This document shows positions 29,550-38,389 of a stretch of 64,000 bases of DNA, piece after piece. This DNA comes from Deltaproteobacteria bacterium. GTDB lineage: Bacteria; Lernaellota; Lernaellaia; JACKCT01. The translations under genes and the position numbers were made by a program. The stretch lies in NCBI GenBank assembly GCA_020633895.1, contig JACKCT010000006.1, forward strand, positions 178,516-242,515. Reading direction: 5' to 3'. A model generated the notes under the pieces. It did no database searches and was not told where the DNA came from. It was given only the letters and a program-made list of their open reading frames with translations. Numbering within the stretch: position 1 is the stretch's first letter; every line of letters starts with the position of its first letter.

Positions 29550-30674
29550 TTACCGGATGGGGTCGAAGCGGAATTCGATGGAGGCGTAGTCGCGGGACCC
29601 CGCGCCGTCGACGAAGAGCGGATAGAACCGGAACCAGGATTCGCCGTCGGCGGATTGGATGGCCCAGACGGCGTCCTTGAACAGGGTTCGGCCGGATGCG
29701 CCGTCATATCGCGCCCATTGGTCCACGACGTTTTTCACCCGGTCGCTCTTGAACTTTTCGTCGGCGGGGACGTCGGCAAACGAGACGGCGTCGAAGTCGG
29801 CCGTGTCCAGGACGTAGCCCCGGCGTTGGCCCGGTCCGGAGACGCCGCCGTTGAGCGTGACCGTGAAGCGGAAGAACCGCAGGTCCCACGCATCCGAGTC
29901 GGCGGCCTGCCCATCGGTCAAAGACAGTTTGCCGTCGTCAAAGGCGTAGTAGCCCGCGTCGCCGTCGGCGTCCAACCCCCCGGCGGTGCCGTTGATCTTC
30001 TCGGTGGTGATCGTCTCGCCGACACCTTCGGGCGTCAGTTCGGCGTGGCGGATCGTGTACAGGGCCGAGACCGGCGCGCCGCCCACGTCGCCGTAATAGG
30101 AGACGATCTGCGCCTTATGCACCCGGTCGCCGTCCTTGATGAGGTAAACATATCCGAAGCTCGCCAGGGCGTGCGTCGTGCCGTCGTAGTCGTACCAGTC
30201 ATCAAAGACTGACGCGTGGGCGTCCTGGAAAATGACGGGCGGAATCGCGTCCGTGTCGATCGTGTCGTAGCCCGCCTCGGGGAATTCCACGCCGCCGCCG
30301 AGCCCCACGCCGGAGATGCCGCCGTTGGTGCGGATCTCCCAGCCGGTGAACCAGAGGTCCCAATCCTCGTCGCCCGTCGGATCGTCCACCTCGACGGCGC
30401 GGCCTTCGCGAAGATCGAAGAAGACGTCGCCGTCGGTCAGATCCAGCGCGGCGTTCGCCTCCAGATCCTGCCGGTCGGTGCTGTAGGCGTCGTCCGACGC
30501 GTTGCTGTCGTCATCGTCATCGTCCGAATCGCCGTCCGTTTCGTCGTCGGTGGCGCCGGACGGATCGGAGGCTTCGCCGCCGCAGGAAACGAGGGCGAAA
30601 ACGAGCGCCGGCGCCAAAAGGAGCGCCCACCAGGGCGTCGCACGCAAACGGCTTGCGGGAGTGTTTCGCATCAT
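29550..30674 (-). CDS. HmuY-family haem-binding lipoprotein with two domains
   Basis: A 374-residue lipoprotein, intact. The signal peptide ends LVSCGG, followed by an Asp/Ser-rich acidic stretch to about residue 70. Two HmuY units follow: DEDWDLWFTGWEIRTNGG...SGVGLGGG and SDAWDLRFFRFTVTLNGG...SGPGQRRG. Each ends in the usual W-Y and Y-x-x-x-D strands. In HmuY a pair of histidines holds haem; the exact ligands cannot be assigned here. The ATG overlaps the restored TonB receptor stop as ATGA, so receptor and lipoprotein are translationally coupled, as expected for an outer-membrane pair. Confidence 0.85.
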   Translation of the reverse strand: MMRNTPASRLRATPWWALLLAPALVFALVSCGGEASDPSGATDDETDGDSDDDDDDSNASDDAYSTDRQDLEANAALDLTDGDVFFDLREGRAVEVDDPTGDEDWDLWFTGWEIRTNGGISGVGLGGGVEFPEAGYDTIDTDAIPPVIFQDAHASVFDDWYDYDGTTHALASFGYVYLIKDGDRVHKAQIVSYYGDVGGAPVSALYTIRHAELTPEGVGETITTEKINGTAGGLDADGDAGYYAFDDGKLSLTDGQAADSDAWDLRFFRFTVTLNGGVSGPGQRRGYVLDTADFDAVSFADVPADEKFKSDRVKNVVDQWARYDGASGRTLFKDAVWAIQSADGESWFRFYPLFVDGAGSRDYASIEFRFDPIR

Positions 30675-32805
30675 CCGTGCTCCAAGGGCGACTCGTCGCG
30701 GACGTTCGAGGCGGGAAAGTCGAAGTCCAGGATGAGGCCGCCGAAAATCTCCACGCCCGGAAGGGGCGCAGATCGTTGGGGTTACCGGGGTCGGGTTTGG
30801 TGTCGGTCAGGTTTTCGCCGCGCAGGTAAAGACGCAGGCCGCGGGCGAGGCGCTGTTCGACGTAGGCGTCGACCGTGACGTACTCGGGAGAGGTCGTCCG
30901 CTCCTCGTCGTCGACGTAAACGAAGCTCCGGTAGTCGGCGAACGCCACCGCCTTGAAGCCACAATCTTCGTGTTCGAAACTCAGCTTGCCCTTGAGTTGA
31001 TGACGCGGGCGGTTGGGCAGGGTGGTGTCCAGCTCCTGGTTTTCCGCGAACAACAGGACATAGCCGCCCAACGCGGAGAAGCGGTCGAGAAAATCGAAGG
31101 AAGCCTGGAACTCACCGCCGTAGGTGCGTGCCCGGCCGATGTTGCGGAATTCGTAAACCGAGACGGAGCCCCGCCGTTCGATGGGTTCCAGGAGAATATC
31201 GATGAGATCGTCGTAGCGATTATAAAAGCCGTTGGCTTCGATCAGGGCATCGTCCCACGGCGTGATTTCGACGCCCGCGTTATAGCTGTCGCTCGTCTCG
31301 GGGCGCAGTTCGTCGTTGCCTTGGACGATGTATCCCAGATTCGAATGGTCGAAGATGTAAAAGAGTTCCTTGAGCGACGGCGCCCGGTAGCCACGGCCGT
31401 ACGACGCCCGCGCGACGAGCCCATCGGTCGGCATGGTCCACAGCGAGATTTTGGGCGTGACCACGTCGCCGAAGCGATTGTTGTAAGTATATCGCGCGCC
31501 GGGGACGAGGGTGAGGCGGTCGATCGGTTTGATCTCGTCCTGGGCGAAGACCTCGGCGGTGGAGGACACCTTGGGCGCCACCTCGACGGTCGTGTCCTCG
31601 GCAAAATCCACGCCGTTGTTCGCCGAGATTTCGCTCTTGCGCACCTGCAGCGTTTCCTCACCGAATTCCACGCCGCCCGACAGGGTGTTCCAAAGTCCCA
31701 GGCCCCACGCGCCGGTCAGGGAGGCGTTGGCGTAGTTGTTGTAAGTGGTGCGGGAGCGGCGGGCGGGGGAGTCGCGCAGGCTCTCGACGGACTCGCTCTG
31801 GAAATAGTTGTCGTAGACGCGGGCGGTCACGAAATCCACGTTGTTGAATTGCCAGGTCGCGGCCAGGGACGCCGAGGGGCGATAGATCGTCCACGGTGTG
31901 TCGTAGACATAGGGTTGGTCCAGGCCGGCGAAGTCGCGGCTGAAGGTGCCGTCCCGCTCTTCCATCGTGATTTCGCCGTCCGCCTCCAAGCGCAGCGGCG
32001 AGTCCGGATCCCACTCCAGGCCGCCGGAGAATTTGCCCGACCAGAACCGGTCGGCGTTGGTGTCCACGTCCGATTTGTCCAGGTCGATGGCGTCGCGCCG
32101 GTTGTGGTCGAAACCCGCGGTGACGCCCAGGTCGGGGCGGGGGCGGGCGGCGATTTCGCTCAAGATCTGCCGGGCGTTGTACGAGCCGAATTCGACGACG
32201 TTGTGCCAGTGCGTGCCTTGGGTGGGTGCGTCGCGGGTGATGATGTTGACCACGCCGCAGATTGCGTCCGAGCCGTACAGGGCCGACGAGGCGCCCTTGA
32301 TGACCTCCACGCGCTCCACGTTGCCCAACGGGAGTTGGGAGGTATCGACGATGCCGTCCGCGGTGCCGACCACGCGCTTGCCGTCGATGAGAATCAGGAC
32401 GCGCTTGGGGTCGCAACCCTGCATCTGGATGCCTTGGGGGCCGCCGCGATCTTCGTAAAAACGCGTGCCGGATTGGATGCCGAGCTGGTCTTCGAGCGCT
32501 TCGCCCAGCGTTTTCGCGCCCCGCTCTTGGATCTGCTCGCTGGTGACGACCTGCTTGCGGACGGCGGTGTCTTCGATGGCGGTGGAGTTGACGACGATCT
32601 CGTCCAGGGCATCGGAGGTGATCTCGTCCCATTCGGGGACGGCTTCGTCGTCGAGCCCGTCGTCCGTGTCGCCGCCTTCGTCGGCGTGGGCGATGGTGGG
32701 CTGCGTCGCCGGCAGGCCGGCCAAAATCAGGGACAGGGCCAAGCGAACCCCGGCTTTGCGGAATAGAATATGAAACGGGAAAGTGTTACCCAAAATACGA
32801 CCCAT
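30671..32805 (-). CDS. TonB-dependent haem receptor (frame broken at 30763-30766)
   Basis: An outer-membrane receptor of about 711 residues. N-terminal signal peptide, TonB-box-like EIVVNS, and a plug domain (VLILIDGKRV, VERVEVIKGASSALYGSDAICGVVNIITR). The barrel contains GYRAPSLKELF, then His487, then NDELRPETS. This is the FRAP-His-NPDL arrangement that marks haem/haemoglobin receptors. A one-base loss in a C run (GGGG at 30763-30766 on plus) derails the end in the given sequence, which would run to 30517. Restoring it yields PGVEIFGGLILDFDFP... and a TGA at 30671-30673 that overlaps the next start as ATGA. It is the first gene of the haem operon. Confidence 0.88.
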
Positions 32806-33051
32806 ATTGACCCGCGACGCCGCGTGGCGACGAAGGTGCGATTGCCTTGTCGGTAGCTCGCGCTACGCAGGGCTCCGGGTCTCTTGGGCCTCGGGCCTCA
32901 GGAGGTCGGGCGCGTCGACCTCCCGCGAATGTCGGCTGGATACGGACGGATTCGACGGCGTTTGTCGCTTATCGAAACCGGGTCCATGTCTCTTGCTTAA
33001 AGGGATGCAATCCTTGTAAGCAGTTGATATTCTTCTACATTACAGAAAGAG

Positions 33052-33065
33052 GACTGTCAACAGTC
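33052..33065. promoter_or_regulatory. Palindrome upstream of the haem operon
   Basis: A perfect 6-2-6 inverted repeat (GACTGT-CA-ACAGTC) in the AT-richer part of the gap 32806-33096, about 250 nt before the TonB receptor start and 32 nt after the end of the nos-side operon. No classical Fur box (GATAATGATAATCATTATC type) is seen. It could be an operator for haem uptake or the base of a terminator hairpin for the upstream operon. I see no gene in the rest of the gap. Confidence 0.35.
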
Positions 33066-33096
33066 TATTTTGTGGCTCGTGGAGGTGGGAGGAATT

Positions 33097-34207
33097 TCAC
33101 CGGCGAGAGGCGGCGGCGCCGATTGCCATGGTCGCAAAAAATAGGACGACGGCGACCGCGTTCAAGACGCCGCCGCAAACCCGGAGTTCACCGTGGGGGG
33201 CTAAGTCGCCGATGACGCGCAGCACTAACGCCAGGTGAAGCAGCGCTAGCGGGAGGTAGAACACAACTCGATATTTGATCTCAACACGCAGGACCGCCGG
33301 CAGGATGATCGGCGCATGGCCGAAGATCATCGAAAAAACAAATCCGACGAAGAACGTATGCAGGACGGCGTCGTAGAGAGGGCCGACACGCACCGCCCCG
33401 AGCCATAACCACAGTGCGCCGGAAACCCCCAGCCAGACGTAGCCGGTCAGGAGACAAGCGGCGATGTATCGCGTCAGGCCTTGCGTTTTGATCGTTCGTT
33501 TGACCACGTCAAAAGCCGACAGCCAGGCGGCAAACGCGACGAACGTCAAACCTAGGATGCGAGAACCTAGCGCGGGACTCAATGAAATCAATTCCCGCCC
33601 CGGCAATCTCGACGGCGACCAAAAATGCGAAGGTGCGTTGAGCGATTTTCGGCGGCCGGATGACTCGGCTGAGTTCCAAGCGCTCGCCCAGAATTGTCAG
33701 CAGGGGGAAGGCCATCCACCAAACGACCAACTCGAAAACCGGTCGGCCCAGGCTCCAAAGCCCGTTGCCGATCGCCCACGACGCGGCGCCCAACGCCATC
33801 GTGGTCGTAAAATCCGTGAACTGCCGCCGCATGACGTCAAGGGACGAGGCCACGAAAAGCAGGCTCCCCGCTGTGACCACGATCGGCGCGAGGTGCCCCG
33901 GGCCGTTCAACAAACCCAACGCCGTGCCAATTCCGGCCAACAACGGGGCGCCGTAGGCCCACGGACGGCCCAGCGCAACGGCTCGCTCCAGGCTGATCAA
34001 TGTTCCGAGAAATCCCCCGATCATCAGGGGGCCGTGGGACGTGGCCAGGTCGGGGGCCAAGGCGGGAAGGGGAACCCCGATGCGCAACAGACCGCTCCAG
34101 AGGCCGGCGACGAGGGAAATGAACGCCAGCATCATCAGTGGCGCCCGCCGTTTCGGGATGCCGTTTGGCCGCGTCGTGTTTACCACGGCACACCCCGCAC
34201 CAGCCAC
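33097..34207 (-). CDS. Polytopic membrane protein, NnrS-like (frame broken at 33598-33601)
   Basis: The joined product of about 370 residues has roughly ten hydrophobic helices. Conserved-looking motifs are SHGPLMIGGFLGTLISLERA near the start and FFVGFVFSMIFGHAPIILP in the second half. They resemble the His-plus-Gly signatures of NnrS-type haem-copper membrane proteins linked to NO and denitrification, but the match is loose. One extra G in a GGGG run breaks the frame; removing it gives VAVEIAGRELISLSPALG without a gap. It is the last gene of the nos operon and overlaps the CopD-like gene. A GTG just inside the overlap may be the true start. Confidence 0.6.
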
Positions 34208-34692
34208 ACGGCCAGAACAACCACGGCGAACGTCAAAAGGAGATCAAATCGCGCCATATTCCGGGCCAGATTGCGATAGCGGATCGTGAGCGGGTTGTCC
34301 GGATCCGTTTGGCCCAAGTGCGTCGCGCGCGGCCCGATCAGGAAATCGTGCGTCGCCCGCATGACGAGAATGATACCGACCAACACGAGCTTGATCGCCA
34401 AAACCCGGCCGAAGCTGGTGGACCAGAATTCCATGGAGGCCATGGTCCGAGCGCCGATGCCGCGAAACAGCAAATTGGCGAAACCGGTCGCGATCAAGAT
34501 GAATAGGATTGCCCAGGCCTCGTTGCGAAAACGCACACCGATCTTGTGCATCACCGGGGCACGGAGCGGCTGAAGATCCGGGTCGCGAATCAACAGCGGC
34601 ACGAGAATCGAGACGAGAAAAATCATGCCGCCGATCAAGACGCAGGCGGCGATAATGTGCAGCCAGACGCTGAAGGTGTAGAGCCAATGCAT
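34180..34692 (-). CDS. CopD-like / DUF2269-type membrane protein
   Basis: A 170-residue protein with four hydrophobic helices (HWLYTFSVWLHIIAACVLIGG, ILFILIATGFANLLF, LAIKLVLVGIILVMRATHDF, FDLLLTFAVVVLAVWLV). His residues in helix 1 (WLHI) and after helix 3 (THDF) fit the CopD superfamily of possible copper carriers. In a nos operon, copper delivery to NosZ is a reasonable guess. It overlaps the downstream membrane protein gene. Confidence 0.65.
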   Translation of the reverse strand: MHWLYTFSVWLHIIAACVLIGGMIFLVSILVPLLIRDPDLQPLRAPVMHKIGVRFRNEAWAILFILIATGFANLLFRGIGARTMASMEFWSTSFGRVLAIKLVLVGIILVMRATHDFLIGPRATHLGQTDPDNPLTIRYRNLARNMARFDLLLTFAVVVLAVWLVRGVPW

Positions 34693-34738
34693 GAGGTCTT
34701 GCGGCCTTTCGAGAGCGATGACGTCGAATCGGGGAAGA

Positions 34739-35068
34739 TTATTTTCCGCCCAAGAGCAGATGGGCCGCTTCGGACATGTGGCTTGGAGCCCAAGGGGGTT
34801 CCCAGATCACGTCGACGGTCACGGTTTTCTCGGGGGCGTGGTTTTGCAGGACCGAACGAATGTTGTCGCGCAAATATGACGCCAAGGGGCAAGCCGGGGT
34901 CGTCATCGTCATCTCGACGCGCACTTCGTCTTCATCGATCCGAATCCCGTAAATCAGCCCGAGATCCACAATATTCACGCCCAATTCCGGGTCCAAAATC
35001 CGACGAAGGAGTTCGACAACACGTCGGCGTTCGTGGACGTCAATCACGGCCGTCCTCGATTTCCGCAT
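34739..35068 (-). CDS. MIP18/SufT-like (DUF59) protein
   Basis: A 109-residue protein of the MIP18 family: LRRILDPELGVNIVDLGLIY, MTMTTPACPLASYL with the conserved Cys, and VDVIWEPPWAPSHMS. Relatives help assemble or deliver Fe-S clusters (SufT, PaaD). Here it overlaps the hemerythrin gene by 29 bp inside the nos operon, and it may serve maturation of an iron- or sulfur-containing centre, possibly the Rrf2 regulator or a nos component. Confidence 0.85.
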   Translation of the reverse strand: MRKSRTAVIDVHERRRVVELLRRILDPELGVNIVDLGLIYGIRIDEDEVRVEMTMTTPACPLASYLRDNIRSVLQNHAPEKTVTVDVIWEPPWAPSHMSEAAHLLLGGK

Positions 35069-35480
35069 GGGCCTTGGCGATCACTTCGAGGGCCTCGTCC
35101 GGGAGGCATTCCTGCGCCTTTTCGAACAGCTCGTTTTCTTCAAACTTCACGTGGGCGTTGAGCATCGCCCCGAACGCGGCCAGGCGCCACCGGGTCGGCC
35201 CTTCCTTGGAGGCGACGAGTTCACCGATCGCCTTGTGGTCGTCGAGGGTCCGCTCCACCAACTCGTCCTGCCCGGCCTTTTTCATCTCCGGAAGCAGATA
35301 TTTTTCTTCGATGGCGAAATGTCGGGAGAGATCGCGCCGAAATCGGTCAATGACCTCCTGCCACATTTCGTCCGGCCCGATCGGCTCTTTGCCGACGGCG
35401 GTGCGCCGAGCCAGTCTCGCCAGGGCCAGGGCATGATGATGATCGGAGGACAGGGCGCGCAGATGTTCAATTCGTTTCAT
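35040..35480 (-). CDS. Hemerythrin-like domain protein
   Basis: A 146-residue four-helix protein with the di-iron pattern: EHLRALSSDHHHALALA, SRHFAIEEKYLLPEM (HxxxE), LDDHKAIGEL and NAHVKFEENELFEKA (HxxxxE). The ATG at 35480 begins the fold; a longer upstream frame overlaps the previous gene and is not used. Single-domain hemerythrins bind O2 or NO or repair Fe-S centres (as YtfE/RIC does). A role in NO or oxygen protection of nitrous oxide reduction is plausible. Confidence 0.85.
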   Translation of the reverse strand: MKRIEHLRALSSDHHHALALARLARRTAVGKEPIGPDEMWQEVIDRFRRDLSRHFAIEEKYLLPEMKKAGQDELVERTLDDHKAIGELVASKEGPTRWRLAAFGAMLNAHVKFEENELFEKAQECLPDEALEVIAKAHAEIEDGRD

Positions 35481-35491
35481 TTCGCGTCGCC

Positions 35492-36142
35492 CTAAGCCGA
35501 AGCTTTTCGAGCCCGCCCGGCGGCAAGACGTCCGCTGATCAGATGCCAGAACATGACGGCGGTCACGCCCCCGGCGAAAAGGCCCATCATGACGCTGCCC
35601 ATCGACGGCAGGCTGGTGATGACAAAGTTGGCGATTTGTTTGGTGCCGAAAATCGCGGGAGTGAACGGATCGACGTTGACCGGCGCGGTCGGATCCAGGT
35701 TGTGGCCGAGCCACCACATTTTGTAGACGAATCGTCCCATGGCGAAAATCGAGAAATAAAGCGTCATCACGCACAGGTCGATGAGCATGCGGATATTGCC
35801 GATCACCGCGACGCGCAGCGTGAGGATGATCAGCAAGCCCAGCGCGAAGGGAATCCAATCCAGGTCGCGCAACTGGGCCTTATTCAAAGGCGCCATGCCG
35901 ATGTAGTGATTGAGCGTGTTGATCTCGTTGACGTCGTTGCCGTTGTTGCCGCCGACGACCTTGTGCGGATAGATGTCGAGCGTCAGCCCCTGGGGGTATT
36001 GGGGCGCGGTCATGCCGATGGTCCAAAGGGGCGCGGTGAATGCCAGCCCCAGGGGGATGCACAGCACGGCCAACAGAAAGCGCGCCGGAACTTTGATCGG
36101 CTGATCGAGATAGTCATAAAATTTCTTCAGTGCATCCTGCAT
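35492..36142 (-). CDS. Nos-cluster integral membrane protein of unknown function
   Basis: A 216-residue protein with about four helices: near residues 20-45, 100-118, 123-145 and 178-200. A polar loop between the first two carries YPQGLTLDIYPHKVVGGNNG and LNHYIGMAPLN. His, Tyr and Met residues near membrane edges suggest metal or quinol contacts. I know similar proteins only as companions of nos genes with no assigned role. It lies between NosY and the hemerythrin gene with 12-16 nt gaps. Confidence 0.65.
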   Translation of the reverse strand: MQDALKKFYDYLDQPIKVPARFLLAVLCIPLGLAFTAPLWTIGMTAPQYPQGLTLDIYPHKVVGGNNGNDVNEINTLNHYIGMAPLNKAQLRDLDWIPFALGLLIILTLRVAVIGNIRMLIDLCVMTLYFSIFAMGRFVYKMWWLGHNLDPTAPVNVDPFTPAIFGTKQIANFVITSLPSMGSVMMGLFAGGVTAVMFWHLISGRLAAGRARKASA

Positions 36143-36157
36143 GCGACGACCCCTTTC

Positions 36158-36997
36158 TTACGGCAAATCCTGATAACGAAAGCGCCGGTATCCCACGACC
36201 CAGGCCAAGGCCCCGGCGACGACCGGCCAGACGATTCCCAGTGTCAGTAACATCGAAGCGCCGACGCGATTGGCCATGTAAAACCCCACCGGACCCAGGA
36301 CGGCGAGGGACGGTTCGGCCGAGGAGAGCAAGGCCATCCGTGCCGCTTGCACCGGATTGATCAGAGCCAGGGCGAAGACCCCTTCCGGATTGATGCGCCA
36401 TTGGAGCATCAGGCCGATCAGGCCGAAGTCCATCACGGCCACCGAGATGCCCCAGGTGAGCAAAACATAGATCATCGCCTTGGCTTGATTGGGGACGAGG
36501 ACGGAGATCGCCAGGCCGCAGCCGACGAACGTCCATAGCAATGACGAACTGAGCAGCAACAAGTTGCCCAGGAACGCCCAGCGGATCGCTTCGCCGAAGA
36601 CGAACCGGCCGACGATCGCCATGCCGACGATGAGCACGGCCAGCGGCGCGATCAGGACGACCACGCGCACCAACGTGACGGCGAGGAAATATCCCGACCG
36701 TGTCACGGGATGGGAAAACAGAAGTTCCAGCGTTCCCTCGTCGCGCGAGCGATTGACGACGTGGCCGGTCGCGGTGAGCGCCAACAACGGCAAGACCAGC
36801 AGGATCGCGTGGCAAAACGAGAAAAGGACACGGCTCATGCCGGTAAACGACAGAACGGTCGATTCCCGCAGCGCGACGAAAACGAAGACGAGGCCGATGA
36901 CGGCGTAAAGGGCGACGCAGAAGATCAGCCAACGCGACCGCAGAACCTCGGACAGATCCAGCCGAGCGATGGCGGCGATTTCCCTAATGGCCGGCAT
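36158..36997 (-). CDS. nosY: ABC-2 permease NosY
   Basis: A 279-residue six-helix permease (ALYAVIGLVFVFVAL, ILLVLPLLALTATGHVVNRSRDEGTLELLFSHPVTR, VVVLIAPLAVLIVGMAIVG and others). The cytoplasmic RDEGTLELLFSHPV segment is the ABC-2 hallmark that contacts the ATPase. With NosF and NosD it forms the maturation complex that supplies sulfide and/or copper for the CuZ site of NosZ. It overlaps nosL by 14 bp. Confidence 0.9.
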   Translation of the reverse strand: MPAIREIAAIARLDLSEVLRSRWLIFCVALYAVIGLVFVFVALRESTVLSFTGMSRVLFSFCHAILLVLPLLALTATGHVVNRSRDEGTLELLFSHPVTRSGYFLAVTLVRVVVLIAPLAVLIVGMAIVGRFVFGEAIRWAFLGNLLLLSSSLLWTFVGCGLAISVLVPNQAKAMIYVLLTWGISVAVMDFGLIGLMLQWRINPEGVFALALINPVQAARMALLSSAEPSLAVLGPVGFYMANRVGASMLLTLGIVWPVVAGALAWVVGYRRFRYQDLP

Positions 36998-37510
36998 GAG
37001 CTGTCTCCCCGTGCCGATGGTCGGAATCGGCCGACTTGGCCGAAGGATGTTTCATTTCCGCGAGAACGGTTTGCCGTGCCTGTTCAAGGCTCATCGAATC
37101 GGCGGCGCCCGAACGCGTCGCGGCGATGTTGTGCCCCATCGGGGAATCGTCGACGCGAATGAAGGCCACCTGTTTTTCGGAGAGCCATTCGTCGGACTGA
37201 ACGTCGTGAAAATACAGAGCATGCACTCGGACGTCGTTTTTTTCCTGATAGGCGAACAGGCAACCGGGATCGTCGAAAAACAGCACCTGCCCATCGGCTG
37301 TGTGCAGTTGCGCGGCAAAGGAGGATCGCTCAGATGCATCCGGCACCAGGCGCACGCCTCCTTGTCCCAGACCACGTCGGCGGGTCCGTTTGCCGGTTGG
37401 GAGCTTTGGTGGATCACGGAAACGACCACCATCCCGATGCCGACGACGATCAGCAGGCCGACGATCAGTTCGAACGGGACATGCCCCCGACAAGACGTCC
37501 GATCAGCCAT
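36984..37510 (-). CDS. nosL: NosL-like copper chaperone (frame broken at about 37323)
   Basis: The N-terminal part (from ATG 37510) has a membrane anchor (IVGLLIVVGIGMVVVSVIHQ) and the copper motif EACAWCRMHLSD (CxxC-x-M). After a one-base loss in a C run the other frame gives FAAQLHTADGQVLFFDDPGC and a NosL-type core to 36984. The C-terminus is His-rich (DHRHGETAHAGH), a likely extra copper site. Classical NosL is a lipoprotein; this one is anchored by a helix. It delivers Cu to apo-NosZ. Confidence 0.82.
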
Positions 37511-38389
37511 TTGTTGTTTCCTCCTCCGGCAAGACGATCGCTTCCAGGTCGCGGACATAGATATTCTCGATTCGGGCCGCGTTGCCGTTCAGGCGATGCA
37601 CCAAGGCGACCTTTTCGTCGATGGCCACGACTTTGCGGAACCAGTCCGGCCCGGTGGGGGAGAATCCCCAATGGTTGAGTTCGGCAATGGTTTGGGGATC
37701 GCGGGTATTGACCTCCACCGCGGACAGGGCATGCCGGGCCAAAAAACTTTGGGCCGGACCCTCGAATTTGAGGGACCCTCCATCCAGGCAGATCACATGG
37801 TCGATCAGGTGGCGCATCTCCTCCAAACGATGGGAGGACAGCAGGACGGTCGCCTCCGGCTTGATTTCGGCAAGGAGGTCGAAAGCGTGCTCGCGGGCCT
37901 CCACATCCAGGCTGGCGGTGGGTTCATCGAGAATCAGAAGATCGGCGTTCGCCGCGACGCCGATCGCGATAAGCAGCTTTTGCTTCATGCCGCCGGACAG
38001 GTGTCGGAACGGTCGTTTGGCGATGGCGTCGACGTCCAGTTCCATGCGCCGGCAGCTCGCGACGACGCGCTCGAGGGGCAGAGGTCGCGCAAGGAGACGA
38101 CCAGGCGGATGACTTCCCGGACCGGGGCGGCGAAATGGGGCGCCACCTGAGGGATATACGAAATGCGCGCGGCGAGTTTTTTGCGATCGGCTTGGGGCGC
38201 CAAACCGTCCAGACGCACCTTTCCCTCGCAGGAAAGAAGGCCGATGAGGATCTTGGCCAAGGTCGATTTGCCCGAGCCGTTGGGGCCGATCAGGCCGATG
38301 CGCCGTCCGGAGGGGATCTGAAGGTCAATCCCGTTCAGGGCCCGAACCTTGCCGAAGTCCTTGACGACGTTTTCCATTTCAATGCGCAA
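37503..38389 (-). CDS. nosF: ABC transporter ATPase NosF (frame broken at 38076-38079)
   Basis: Restored length about 295 residues. N-terminal frame: FGKVRALNGIDLQ and Walker A GPNGSGKST, Q-loop SYIPQV. C-terminal frame: signature LSGGMKQK, Walker B LLILDEPTASLD and H-loop LLSSHRLEEM. The break is one missing C in a CCCC run, between the Q-loop and the signature. The start overlaps the nosD stop by 11 bp. It energises the NosDFY complex. Confidence 0.88.

Noticed and set aside
35481-35858. N-terminal extension of the hemerythrin gene and the matching alternative frame across the upstream membrane protein
   Set aside because: The extension is a shadow of the membrane protein gene at 35492-36142; the hemerythrin fold begins at ATG 35480.
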